Shown here: positions 18,188-27,637 of the stretch, in pieces | Position numbering within the stretch: the first letter of the stretch is position 1 | Layout of the letters: the number at the start of each line of letters is the position of its first letter | DNA from: JAFDVL01 sp031409955 | GTDB lineage: Bacteria; Acidobacteriota; Blastocatellia; RBC074 | NCBI GenBank assembly: GCA_031409955.1 | Contig: JANNYF010000267.1 | Location: 1-64,000 of the forward strand | Direction of reading: 5' to 3' | Length of the DNA stretch: 64,000 nt | Program-made: the position numbers and the translations under genes | Notes under the pieces: model-generated | What the model was told of the DNA's origin: nothing | Databases searched by the model: none | Seen by the model: only the letters and a program-made list of their open reading frames with translations

Positions 18188-18224
18188 CAAAAAAATCAGG
18201 CCGAAGAGTTGTGCTCCTCGGCCT
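18188..18224 (-). terminator. Rho-independent terminator after the BON gene
   Basis: On the minus strand, CAGGCCGAGGAG pairs with CTCTTCGGCCTG around a 5-nt loop and is followed by ATTTTTTT. The strong stem and T-tract lie 27 nt past the BON-protein stop. Confidence 0.85.
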
Positions 18225-18250
18225 GAATCCCTCACCTCTCACGTCCAAAT

Positions 18251-18790
18251 TTATTTTTTCGCAATCTCAGTTCGCAGGTTGTTGGTGACTGAGAAAACAT
18301 TTGACACACCATTCGCGGCGATGAAGGCGCGAATCTTGTCGCCTTCGTTCAGCACGACACCTTCCAGCGTCACATTGCCATTTTTCACAATGATGCGAAC
18401 CGGCGGATTTGCCATAAAGGCCAAACGATCCAAGCCCGGTTGCCGATACACGGCGCGATACGTTGCGAGACGAATGCGATCATCGAACGACGAAAGCGGC
18501 AAGACTTCGATGTTATTGACAACTTGCTCAATGCCTGCGATGCGAGCGACCACGCGTTCGGCATCGCTCTTCAACGTCGGGCGCGTGACTTGTCCCTGCA
18601 ACGTCACGACGCCGTCTTTGTAGTTGAATGAGAAATTGTCAAAGACACTGAAGAAGGGCAGCGTGACTAATTCTTTGCGCACTTTCTCGACGAGTTTGAA
18701 TTCGTCTGTGGTGTTGGGTGCGGCGAAACCTGGCAGCACGGATAGCATTGTCAAACCGACCAGTAAAAATAGTGTTGCGAACCGTTTCAT
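18251..18790 (-). CDS. Exported BON-domain protein
   Basis: 179 residues with a signal peptide (MKRFATLFLLVGLTMLSVLPGFAA) and two BON-like modules. The first is at about 30-98 (LVEKVRKELVTLPFFSVFDNFSFNYKDGVVTLQGQV...GIEQVVNNIEVLP) and the second at about 105-175 (NGNVTLEGVVLNEGDKIRAFIAANGVSNVFSVTNNL). BON modules are small periplasmic alpha/beta folds thought to bind membranes or other ligands, as in OsmY. Transcribed alone and ended by a strong terminator. A 269-bp gap on its 5' side, containing divergent promoter space with the thiolase gene, has no recognisable gene. Confidence 0.85.
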   Translation of the reverse strand: MKRFATLFLLVGLTMLSVLPGFAAPNTTDEFKLVEKVRKELVTLPFFSVFDNFSFNYKDGVVTLQGQVTRPTLKSDAERVVARIAGIEQVVNNIEVLPLSSFDDRIRLATYRAVYRQPGLDRLAFMANPPVRIIVKNGNVTLEGVVLNEGDKIRAFIAANGVSNVFSVTNNLRTEIAKK

Positions 18791-19059
18791 AATTGTTTCT
18801 CCCTATATGTTATTCACGAAATTACTCACATTCTTTTCAATCAACCTCACTGCAATTTACGCGGCGTTAGACGTAGGCGGATTTCTTTGGGTTGGCTGAA
18901 AATTTTCATTAAAGTTTTCTGAGTGAAAAACTCGACGTTGGAGCCGCTCTTGTTCTGTCGCAAGTTGATTGACTCTCGTCTTTCAGCCGTTATAATCCAG
19001 ACGGAAGCTGTCGCGTGCCATCACCGCAGCTTCACGATGGATGGAGCGAGAGTCATGCT

Positions 19060-20238
19060 ATGAAACAAGCCGTTATTATCAGCGCCGCGCGCAGTGCCAT
19101 TGGAAAATTTCAAGGTTCCCTCAAAAACTTTTCAGCGCCGGAGTTAGGCTCGTTTGCTATTCGCGCTGCCATCGAGCGCGCGAAACTCGACGCCAATCAA
19201 ATTGACGAAGTAATTATGGGCTGCGTGTTGCAAGCCGGATTGGGCCAAAACCCGGCGCGTCAGGCTGCCCTCAAAGCCGCGATGCCGGACAAGGTTTCTG
19301 CTTTTACCCTCAACAAAGTTTGCGGCTCTGGCTTGAAGGCTGTGATGCTCGCGGCGCAGGCGATTGCTTGCGGCGATGCCGAAATCATTGTGGCGGGCGG
19401 CATGGAATCTATGACCAATGCGCCGTATCTGCTAACGAAAGCGCGCGAAGGCTATCGCATTGGCAACGGCGAATTGATTGACGCGATGGTTCACGATGGT
19501 TTGTGGTGCGCGGTTGATAATTGGCACATGGGCGAAACGGGTGAAGTCGTGGCCGAGCGCTACCAAATCACGCGCGTGATGCAGGACGACTTTGCGTACA
19601 ACTCGCATCGCAAAGCGGTTGCTGCGATTGAAGCGGGCCGCTTTCAAGACGAAATCTTTCCAATCAACCTTCCGCAACGCAAAGGCGATCCCGTTGTCTT
19701 TGCGACCGACGAAGGGCCGCGCGCCGATTCTTCCGTTGAATCCCTGGCGAAGCTCAAACCCGCGTTTCGCAAAGATGGCACCGTCACGGCGGGCAACGCT
19801 TCGCAAATCAACGATGGCTCGGCGGCGCTGGTTGTGACTTCGGAGGAAAAAGCGCAGATGCTAGGCATCGAACCGCTGGCACGCATCACGGCGCAAGCGA
19901 CTTCGGGGATCGAACCGAAACTCGTGATGATGGCTCCGGTGGAAGCGACGCGGAAAGTCGCGGCAAAAGCCGGTTGGAATTTGCAAGACGTAGATTTGTT
20001 TGAATTCAACGAAGCGTTTTCTTCGCAATCCGTCGCGTTGGCGCATGTCCTCGAACTCAACCCTGACCGCATTAATGTGAACGGTGGCGCAGTGGCGCTT
20101 GGTCATCCGATTGGCGCTTCGGGCGCGCGCGTATTGACGACATTATTGTTCGAGATGCAGCGACGCGGTGCGAAACGCGGCATCGCCAGCCTGTGCTTAG
20201 GCGGCGGCAATGCAGTCGCGTTGGCGGTCGAACGATAA
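19060..20238 (+). CDS. Thiolase (acetyl-CoA C-acetyltransferase type)
   Basis: 392 residues. The start at 19060 (MKQAVIISAARSAIGKF) matches the family N-terminus. The nucleophile Cys88 lies in NKVCGSGLKAV; NVNGGAVALGHPIGASGAR supplies the catalytic histidine, and SLCLGGGNAVALAVER carries the second cysteine. The enzyme condenses two acetyl-CoA to acetoacetyl-CoA or runs in reverse in degradation; sequence alone does not settle direction. Length and motifs match biosynthetic thiolases (AtoB/PhaA group). It is a single-gene unit with no 3-hydroxyacyl-CoA dehydrogenase alongside. Confidence 0.92.
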   Translation: MKQAVIISAARSAIGKFQGSLKNFSAPELGSFAIRAAIERAKLDANQIDEVIMGCVLQAGLGQNPARQAALKAAMPDKVSAFTLNKVCGSGLKAVMLAAQAIACGDAEIIVAGGMESMTNAPYLLTKAREGYRIGNGELIDAMVHDGLWCAVDNWHMGETGEVVAERYQITRVMQDDFAYNSHRKAVAAIEAGRFQDEIFPINLPQRKGDPVVFATDEGPRADSSVESLAKLKPAFRKDGTVTAGNASQINDGSAALVVTSEEKAQMLGIEPLARITAQATSGIEPKLVMMAPVEATRKVAAKAGWNLQDVDLFEFNEAFSSQSVALAHVLELNPDRINVNGGAVALGHPIGASGARVLTTLLFEMQRRGAKRGIASLCLGGGNAVALAVER

Positions 20239-20371
20239 AAAGCATGGACGTTTTGCCGGATTCAAAATATGACTGTATTGAAAGCAACTGATTCGTTTTA
20301 CTCTCTTACTGAAAAGGCGCGTGGCAGCGGCCTGGGAACACTCCTAACTGACCACTATTGATGTATTTTGT

Positions 20372-21595
20372 ATGATTCATTGCCAACGTTGTAAATCCGC
20401 CAACCCTTTCGGAGCCGAGTATTGCATGGCTTGCGGAACGCCTTTGCATATCATCACGCGTCCGCGCGGACATGTGTTTGATTATGGCGATGCGCCCTTT
20501 GAAGAGCATTTGCTCGAACGCATCAGTGCGTTGGAAATCGCAGTGCAACGCGCGAATGACCGCTTTGAGCAATTGCTTGATCTCGCGCATCAACAGGCGA
20601 CGGGCAGTTTCTTCAATCACATGATGCTGGAAGCGATGTCAGATTTGCTCAGCGAACACGGCTTGCTCGATCAGGAAGAATTGGAACAACGCTGGAAAAT
20701 TCGCATCGCGCGCCATTACGAAGAATCCATCGAACGCGACCGTTTAGACGAACGATGCGACCGCATCATCGGCTTGCACAACGGCAAAGACCTTGAGAAG
20801 TTTGCGGATTTAGTGGATCAGGGCGTAGTACTGCTCGGCGAGGGGCAAATGCGACGCGGCTTGCGCTTGCTTGAAACCGCGCTGGCGTTGGATGAAGACA
20901 ATCCTGAACTGACGTTTATTCTCGGCGAATATTTCTTTCATTTGGGCAAAGCCGCCGAAGCCTACGCGTATCTGCACCAAGCCGTTCATCTGGACGGCGG
21001 CCATTTTGGCGCGCATTTGTTGCTCGGTTTGCTGACCGGTGATGAAGGCGAAACCGATACTGCCAAAGAGCATCTGCAACGTGCTCTGGAACTTGATAGG
21101 AATTCTTTCGCGGCACATTATGGTTTAGGTCGTTTGCTGGCGCGCGAGCGGAAACTAACTGATGCCTTAGCGCACTTGAAACGTGCGTTGATGCTGCAAC
21201 CCGCCCCGGAGATGCACTATCTGGTCGGGCGCATTTATTGGGAGCAGGGCCGCTCCGATCAAGCGCTCAAGCATCTGCAAAAGGCGGTGCGCCTTGACCC
21301 GCGCTTTGACGCCGCGTTGTACGACCTCGGTTTTTTGTACTGGCAATCAAATCGCCCGAACGAAGCGCAGGAGCATTTTCGGGCCGCTTACGAAATCAAT
21401 CCGCGCGTCTCGCATTATCGGTTGGCGATGCAGGCGAACGCGGGCGAAGAATTGCCCACGCCGCCCGCCATCAATTGGAGTTCGTTTGTCCCCACGCGCA
21501 AAACCAAAGTCAGCGAATCGCGCTTCATCGAATTACTGCGCCGTGACCTGAACACGTTTTCACTCTCACCACTTCATTCCCGAAAAAAAACCTAG
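20372..21595 (+). CDS. Zinc-ribbon and TPR-repeat protein
   Basis: 407 residues. The N-terminus is a compact zinc ribbon with cysteines at 4, 7, 18 and 21 (HCQRCKSANPFGAEYCMACGTPL). A helical linker follows (about 50-140), then at least five tetratricopeptide repeats (about 145-345), each with the small-residue/aromatic pattern, for example AAEAYAYLHQAVHLD, AKEHLQRALELDRNSFAAHYGLG and ALKHLQKAVRLDPRFDAALYDLG. It has no signal peptide. TPRs bind partner proteins, but the partner is unknown. It lies between the thiolase and recA genes in the same direction. Confidence 0.82.
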   Translation: MIHCQRCKSANPFGAEYCMACGTPLHIITRPRGHVFDYGDAPFEEHLLERISALEIAVQRANDRFEQLLDLAHQQATGSFFNHMMLEAMSDLLSEHGLLDQEELEQRWKIRIARHYEESIERDRLDERCDRIIGLHNGKDLEKFADLVDQGVVLLGEGQMRRGLRLLETALALDEDNPELTFILGEYFFHLGKAAEAYAYLHQAVHLDGGHFGAHLLLGLLTGDEGETDTAKEHLQRALELDRNSFAAHYGLGRLLARERKLTDALAHLKRALMLQPAPEMHYLVGRIYWEQGRSDQALKHLQKAVRLDPRFDAALYDLGFLYWQSNRPNEAQEHFRAAYEINPRVSHYRLAMQANAGEELPTPPAINWSSFVPTRKTKVSESRFIELLRRDLNTFSLSPLHSRKKT

Positions 21596-21696
21596 ACCGA
21601 CGGACGGCGATTTATTCATGTGGAGTTCAAGGCTATACTGCGGGCCGGGGCAATCCAGATGAATTCATTACCAATAGAAAAAATTGCAGCTTGGGC

Positions 21697-21724
21697 ATGA
21701 CAAATCACCAGGATGTGTTATGAT
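21697..21724 (+). promoter_or_regulatory. Candidate sigma70-type promoter for recA
   Basis: ATGACA (21697-21702), a 16-nt spacer, then TATGAT (21719-21724), lying 66 nt before the recA start. No recognisable LexA-type operator is seen near it. Promoter rules are borrowed from proteobacteria. Confidence 0.35.
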
Positions 21725-21790
21725 TCGTTTCGTCGGTGAAACACTCTTTTTCAGGAGTGAAACAGTATTCAAATATTGAAAGGGAAGCGT

Positions 21791-22861
<1,071 letters not shown>

Positions 22862-22865
22862 TTCA

Positions 22866-22927
22866 TTGGTTGGTTGGTGGTTGGTGGCTGGTTATTACCG
22901 ACCACCAATCACCAACTACCGACCACC
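22866..22927. repeat. Imperfect inverted GGTTGGTGG/CCACCAACC repeat
   Basis: Immediately after recA, a left block of GTTGGTGG words is mirrored by a right block of CCACCAATCACCAAC words with about five mismatches over 24 nt. No T-tract follows, so it is not a classic terminator, though it separates convergent genes. It resembles the other word-like paired repeats of this window. Confidence 0.6.
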
Positions 22928-22931
22928 CTCC

Positions 22932-23252
22932 TCACAATCCATATTTCAGCCGATTTAATCCGAAGGTTTCTAAATGCCCCAGTGAAGCCAGGGCGTGGTG
23001 AAGTGTGAGCTTGGGCAAGAATTCGACAGTGTCCAGCATCCAGTCCTGCTGCCACGCAGAAGCTTTCGAGAGTATAAAAGCACAACGCCATCCCCGGCCA
23101 ATTAATGAATAACAATCAATGCGGAGGTAATGAGCAAATTCCTGCGTGTCATACGGTGGGAGTTGCATTGCAGCTTTTAGAATTCCGGTTACTTCATCGG
23201 GCAAATATTTCAGGCACACCTGCTGAGTGAGGATCACAGGGCGCGGTTCCAT
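22932..23252 (-). CDS. Hypothetical protein
   Basis: 106 residues with AAGGAG 12 nt before the start, which supports it as a real gene. The sequence (MEPRPVILTQQVCLKYLPDEVTGILKAAMQLPPYDTQEFAHYLRIDCYSLIGRGWRCAFIL...) has no signal peptide, membrane helix or motif that I recognise. It is convergent with recA, separated by the imperfect inverted repeat. No neighbouring gene on its strand gives context. Confidence 0.6.
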   Translation of the reverse strand: MEPRPVILTQQVCLKYLPDEVTGILKAAMQLPPYDTQEFAHYLRIDCYSLIGRGWRCAFILSKASAWQQDWMLDTVEFLPKLTLHHALASLGHLETFGLNRLKYGL

Positions 23253-23532
23253 GTTGTTTATGTCTCCTTAATTAAAATTTTGCCTATCTAAAATTTTGAA
23301 TGAAATGATGTAAGCCGTCGCCCCGTGATCGGCTGCTTGTAATAAAGCGATAATTCCCCCACTTTCCCAGCCAATTGTGTCGAATTCTGACAAAACGATG
23401 AAAATAATCTCCCCCCTTCGAGTCACCACGAATTCGTCATATCAATCGAAAGACGATGACCGAAGCTGTCGGCAGAATTGAGGGACCGAGCCGAAGGCCA
23501 CGCGGCAGGGAAACAAACAGCGTAGGGGTTTT

Positions 23533-24111
23533 ATGAAGATCAGACTAATCGCAACAATTATTCTCTGTGGGGTATTGGTGGTCAGTGCGCAAGCCACACC
23601 CATTAACTTCTCGCACATCGGTGATCCGCAAAGTGGTCGGCAACCGAACGGAAATGCGCCTTCGCCATCGTCTGCCAATGCGTCCGGCACCGTGGATGCA
23701 AGCCTGAGGGGCGAAAGCCTGGATCACCCGGAATTTGTACGATTGGCCGATGGTCGCCTGATTCCCTACGGCCCCGGTGTCATTTGCTCGGAAGCTTGTG
23801 TTGAAAGTGACGCCTTGGTGAACCCCGCCGGCTTTCCTCGGAAATGGTTGATCGCGCTCCCGCTGGCAGGCGCCGCGATTGTGGGCGTGATTCTTGCCAC
23901 GTCAGACTCTTCGCGTACTCCTCGGACGGCAGTTGATGACACTACCAAGCCCCCCACTGAAACTGTGACCCCGACGCCAACCCCAACGCCTGGCGGCGGC
24001 GATCAACCTCAACCTGTGCCTGAGCCAGCAACCCTGGCTTTGATGGGCGCGGGCTTAGCCATCTTTTCGCGGCGGCGCGTATTGGAGTTAATTAAGCGCC
24101 AGAAAAAGTAA
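23533..24111 (+). CDS. PEP-CTERM sorting-domain protein
   Basis: 192 residues. A signal peptide (MKIRLIATIILCGVLVVSAQA) is followed by a low-complexity mature region. A hydrophobic segment (WLIALPLAGAAIVGVILATS, about 117-136) and a TPTPTPTPGGGDQPQ linker lead to the C-terminal sorting signal VPEPATLALMGAGLAIFSRRR. By family knowledge, exosortase cleaves at PEP and the protein goes to the cell surface or exopolysaccharide matrix; no exosortase is in the window. The extra internal hydrophobic segment is unusual for the class. A strong terminator follows. Confidence 0.85.
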   Translation: MKIRLIATIILCGVLVVSAQATPINFSHIGDPQSGRQPNGNAPSPSSANASGTVDASLRGESLDHPEFVRLADGRLIPYGPGVICSEACVESDALVNPAGFPRKWLIALPLAGAAIVGVILATSDSSRTPRTAVDDTTKPPTETVTPTPTPTPGGGDQPQPVPEPATLALMGAGLAIFSRRRVLELIKRQKK

Positions 24112-24133
24112 TTCGAGTTGCCAAAGAGCAAAG

Positions 24134-24185
24134 GGCCGGAGCGCAAACCCACTGGGAGGAACGCGCTCCGGCTTTTTGTCTTTTT
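24134..24185 (+). terminator. Rho-independent terminator after the PEP-CTERM gene
   Basis: GCCGGAGCGC (from 24135) pairs with GCGCTCCGGC (24163-24172), a 10-bp stem with an 18-nt loop, followed by TTTTTGTCTTTTT. It lies 23 nt after the stop codon. Confidence 0.88.
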
Positions 24186-24272
24186 CTGAACACGGTGTTC
24201 CTGTTGCGTTCTGCTGCGTAATCAGCTATTTGTTAGCCAGCCGCAGCCAGAATAGGCAATTAAGGAGTTACG

Positions 24273-25565
24273 ATGTTCACTCGACGATCATTTCTCAGAG
24301 GCGCAGGAGTTGTCAGTCTCGCTGCCGCAAGTTTCCAGGAAGAGGGAATTGAGCGCGCCGTTGCTGCCACCAAATACGTCAATCACCTTACGCCCGAAGA
24401 AGTCGCGCAAGACGAAGATTTCTGGTTTGAAGTGCAACAAGCCTTCACCGTAGACCGTTCGATCATCAACCTCAACAACGGTGGCGTCAGCCCCAGCCCG
24501 CGCGTCGTGCAGGAAGCGATGCGGCGGTATTTGGAATACTCGAATCAGGCACCGACCTACACAATGTGGCGCATCTTGCAGCCGCAAACCGAAGGCGTGC
24601 GCAAACGCCTGGCCCGCGCGTTTGGCTGCGATCCAGAAGAAATGGCGATCACGCGCAACGCCAGTGAAGCGCTGGAAATCTGCCAGCTCGGCCTTGACCT
24701 CAAACCCGGCGACGAAGTGCTGACGACCGAGCAGGACTATCCGCGCATGCTGAACACGTGGCGGCAACGCGAACGCCGCGATGGCATCGTCGTCAAAAAA
24801 GTCAATTTTCCCGTGCCGCCTAAAAGCATGGATTCGCTCGCTGACATGTTTGAGCAAGCGATCACGCCGAAAACCAAAGTCATTCATTTTTGTCACATCA
24901 CCAATTTGACCGGACAAATCTTTCCCGTGAAAAAGATTTGCCAGATGGCCCGCGCGCGCGGCATTGAAGCCATCGTAGACGGCGCACATGCCTTTGCACA
25001 TTTCCCTTTCAAACACGCTGATCTCGACTGCGATTATTACGGCACCAGCCTGCACAAATGGCTGATGGCTCCGTTCGGCACGGGGTTTTTGTATGTGCGC
25101 AAAAACAAGATCAAAGGCGTCTGGCCGCTGATGCCTGCCGATGAGCCGCTCGACAACGACATCCGCAAGTTCGAGCATATCGGTACGCATCCCGAAGCCA
25201 ATATCCTGGCTATTGCCGAAGCGCTCACCTTTCACGAAGGCATCGGCGCAGAACGCAAGGCTGCCCGCTTGCGCTTCCTGTTTCATCGTTGGGCCAAGCG
25301 GTTGGAAGGATTGAAAGGCGTGAAATTTCTGACGCCGTTTGATCCTGCCCAATCCTGCGGCTTGACCAATGTGGCGATTGACGGGATGGACTTGGCTAAG
25401 CTCGGCGGCTATTTGATGAATGAATATCGCATCAACACCACGCCGATTACGGGCAGTCACGGCGTCAACGGCTTACGCATCACGCCGAGCATTTATACGA
25501 CCAGAAGCGAGATTGACACGTTTGCCGAAGTGATGGAACGAGTCATCAAAAAAGGCTTGCCCTAA
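24273..25565 (+). CDS. Tat-exported class V aminotransferase-fold enzyme
   Basis: 430 residues. The N-terminus MFTRRSFLRGAGVVSLAAA is a twin-arginine signal, so the folded PLP enzyme should be exported. The class V fold follows. NLNNGGVSPSPRVVQEAM and TRNASEALEICQLGLDL form the phosphate-binding part, DGAHAFAHFPF has the PLP aspartate, and SLHKWLMAPFGTGFLYVRK carries the Schiff-base lysine. It resembles isopenicillin-N-epimerase-like or cysteine-desulfurase-like proteins; the reaction is not determined. It stands alone, after a terminator. Confidence 0.85.
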   Translation: MFTRRSFLRGAGVVSLAAASFQEEGIERAVAATKYVNHLTPEEVAQDEDFWFEVQQAFTVDRSIINLNNGGVSPSPRVVQEAMRRYLEYSNQAPTYTMWRILQPQTEGVRKRLARAFGCDPEEMAITRNASEALEICQLGLDLKPGDEVLTTEQDYPRMLNTWRQRERRDGIVVKKVNFPVPPKSMDSLADMFEQAITPKTKVIHFCHITNLTGQIFPVKKICQMARARGIEAIVDGAHAFAHFPFKHADLDCDYYGTSLHKWLMAPFGTGFLYVRKNKIKGVWPLMPADEPLDNDIRKFEHIGTHPEANILAIAEALTFHEGIGAERKAARLRFLFHRWAKRLEGLKGVKFLTPFDPAQSCGLTNVAIDGMDLAKLGGYLMNEYRINTTPITGSHGVNGLRITPSIYTTRSEIDTFAEVMERVIKKGLP

Positions 25566-25676
25566 GAATAGTTTCAGCAGCCAGGAGATGTGAATGTGGG
25601 GTGGTGCGGTTTGGTGCTGTACCGCCCTTAACTATTTTGCAGAGTCAATTCATCAGCCGAAAAGGAGGAAACCACT

Positions 25677-26873
25677 ATGCCCGAAAATATGATGACCCGC
25701 ATCGTCTCGACCATTTACGAACCACAACTACGCAAACTGCCGGAGTATGGCAAGTTACTCTTCGATCATTTGCGCGCCGAATATTCGCAAGTCATCGCCC
25801 AACGCATAACCGCAGAAGAACGCGAAGAAATTGAAGGCATCAAGCAGCGTCGCGCCAATGACGGACTGGCTTGGAATGACATTTATTTGTTCGAGCAAAT
25901 TCTGATTCGCTACCTTGATTTGAATGATCTGAAGCGCAAGATCAAGACGCTGCGCGGGCAATATCGCAATATCGCAGGCCCCAAAGACTACGATGTCTAC
26001 CTGGCCTCGAAGCCGCCGGATTTAGAAGCGGAAACCAATGAAGCGCGGTTGCGGCAGGATTGTCAGTTTCTGCTGAATGAATTCTTTCTGCGCTATTCGT
26101 TGATGTCGGCCCGCGAACACATGCGCAACAACCTGCTCAAGATCGCCGCCTTGATGGCCATCGTGACGATTGTGGTTGGCTCCGTCGTAGCCTTCGCCAA
26201 CTATAACCCAACGCTTTCGGATATGTTGGGCTGGGGCTACGGCGTGACGACCCTCGCGGTGGTGATGTTTGCTGGCATCGTTGGCGCACTGGTCAGCATG
26301 CAACAACGCATTCAGGCGGCGTCCGGCGAAGGCGATCCGATTTTCGCGTTCTCTATGCTCACCCACGGCAGGTTCGGCGTTTTCCTTTCGCCGATCAGTG
26401 GAGCGATTTTTTCAGTGGTGTTGTACATGATGTTCACGGGTGGATTGTTGTCCGGGAAAATCTTCCCCACGATTACAACCGTCGCTAGTACCGCCGCCGC
26501 GCCGTCCGCCAGTGTTTTGCCCACGCCTTCCCCGTCGCCGAGCGTCGCTGCGTCGGTTTCGACGACTGGCTCGCCGAGCGCAACGTCTTCGCCCGTTGCC
26601 TCACCTCGACCCTCGTTGTCACTCTCCCCCGCGCCATCGGTGGCTCCGACCGCCGTAGGGGCCACTGTCGCAACGGCCACGCCGTCGCCCAGCCCGGCTG
26701 CAAAACCCGCTGAGCCGGTTTTGCTCAATCGGTTTTTGAAGGACACTGGTCCGGCGTCAGGCGTGGATTATGCGTTGTTGGTGATATGGGCGTTTATCGC
26801 CGGATTTGCCGAACGCTTCGTGCCCGATGCTTTGAACCGGCTCGTTGCCAGAAGTGAGGCGAAAGCTTCTTAA
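25677..26873 (+). CDS. Hypothetical membrane protein with Pro/Ser/Ala-rich linker
   Basis: 398 residues; AAGGAGG upstream supports the start. A soluble, helical N-terminal part (1-140) precedes three membrane segments (about LLKIAALMAIVTIVVGSVVAF, TTLAVVMFAGIVGALVSM and PISGAIFSVVLYMMFTGGLL). Next is an ~85-residue Ser/Pro/Ala/Thr-rich stretch (about 265-350), then a last hydrophobic segment YALLVIWAFIAGFAERFVPDAL. No catalytic motif or family is recognised. The linker is GC-rich and repetitive, which produces long false open frames on the other strand. A paired-palindrome repeat follows directly. Confidence 0.7.
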   Translation: MPENMMTRIVSTIYEPQLRKLPEYGKLLFDHLRAEYSQVIAQRITAEEREEIEGIKQRRANDGLAWNDIYLFEQILIRYLDLNDLKRKIKTLRGQYRNIAGPKDYDVYLASKPPDLEAETNEARLRQDCQFLLNEFFLRYSLMSAREHMRNNLLKIAALMAIVTIVVGSVVAFANYNPTLSDMLGWGYGVTTLAVVMFAGIVGALVSMQQRIQAASGEGDPIFAFSMLTHGRFGVFLSPISGAIFSVVLYMMFTGGLLSGKIFPTITTVASTAAAPSASVLPTPSPSPSVAASVSTTGSPSATSSPVASPRPSLSLSPAPSVAPTAVGATVATATPSPSPAAKPAEPVLLNRFLKDTGPASGVDYALLVIWAFIAGFAERFVPDALNRLVARSEAKAS

Positions 26874-26875
26874 TC

Positions 26876-26986
26876 GAACTTATGTAGAAAGTCCGACAAA
26901 CTTTAGTTTGTCGCGCGGTTCGCGTCACGAATCGCTGGCTGAAAACAACGACAAACTAAAGTTTGTCGGACCTTCTGCGTAAGTTC
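26876..26986. repeat. Paired-palindrome repeat (GACAAACTttAGTTTGTC family), copy 1
   Basis: The left (26891-26913) and right (26949-26971) cores are perfect 23-nt reverse complements beginning GTCCGACAAACTTTAG. Each core is nearly palindromic by itself. The symmetry continues outward at 16 of 19 positions, into GAACTTA at both ends, giving a 111-bp element. The same core occurs again at 61232-61301. Confidence 0.9.
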
Positions 26987-27064
26987 TAATTCATTTCCGC
27001 TTCATTCTCGCTTGCGGCTATACTACGCCGCCTCAGACAAGACTCATCAACTGCGAGGTGCAAT

Positions 27065-27631
27065 GTGAAACACTTCAATCAAGTACTATCGGAAGCGCGT
27101 CGGATCATTCGCAAAGACGGCGATGTGTCATTGACGGCGGTCGGTTTTGATGCGCGTGGCAGAGGCTTCAAGCTCTGGATGCGGGTCGAGAATGACAAGG
27201 ACAAAGAGCGCTTTGGCATGGCGATGGCGGGCAACTTTATGGTTCACAATGCCATTGAATATTACGTGTTCTTCACGGGCTGGATGGTCATGCTTGACCG
27301 CGATGAAACCGAGTTGAAAACGCGTCCGTCCAAAGACCCGCGCCGCCGCGAAGTGCTGATCGTATACGGCGAGAGTCACGACGAAAAAGAAGCGAAAGTC
27401 TACGAGGTTGTCCGCGATGCGGGCGAACGCTTGTTGGCGTTGAAAGCGCGCGATGATTTGGACGAGATGGTGGCCAAGAATAGTCAAATGCGGTTTGCCG
27501 GAATGCTCGGCGATCCGAAACGCAAACACTCGCCCGAAGACCGCGACCGCATGCGCGCGATACTGAAACCGATGCCGGATATCTTTCACATTTACGGCCC
27601 CGAACCGCTCATCAACCCTGCCCTGAATTAA
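27065..27631 (+). CDS. Hypothetical protein paired with ClpX-like ATPase
   Basis: 188 residues from a GTG start with GAGGTG upstream. No signal peptide. An alpha/beta N-terminal half (VSLTAVGFDARGRGFKLWMRVEND) is followed by a charged helical C-terminal half ending in RDRMRAILKPMPDIFHIYGPEPLINPALN. I recognise no family. Only 6 nt separate it from the ClpX-like ATPase, so the pair is one transcription unit. It could be an adaptor or substrate of that ATPase, which is inference from position only. Confidence 0.65.
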   Translation: MKHFNQVLSEARRIIRKDGDVSLTAVGFDARGRGFKLWMRVENDKDKERFGMAMAGNFMVHNAIEYYVFFTGWMVMLDRDETELKTRPSKDPRRREVLIVYGESHDEKEAKVYEVVRDAGERLLALKARDDLDEMVAKNSQMRFAGMLGDPKRKHSPEDRDRMRAILKPMPDIFHIYGPEPLINPALN

Positions 27632-27637
27632 GTACCA

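Noticed and set aside
22866..22927. Terminator downstream of recA
   Set aside because: The inverted repeat is imperfect and lacks a T-tract on either strand.
23430..23530. Cyclic-di-GMP (GEMM) riboswitch before the PEP-CTERM gene
   Set aside because: The conserved GGACGCAAAGCC-type core is not present; only generic hairpins are seen.
24288..25460. 390-codon open frame antisense to the class V aminotransferase
   Set aside because: It mirrors a gene with clear PLP motifs and a Tat signal; the antisense protein has no recognisable domain and no ribosome binding site.
26312..26746. Long open frame opposite the Ser/Pro-rich linker of the membrane protein
   Set aside because: The GC-rich repetitive linker removes stop codons on both strands; the product is Gly/Ala/Val low complexity.
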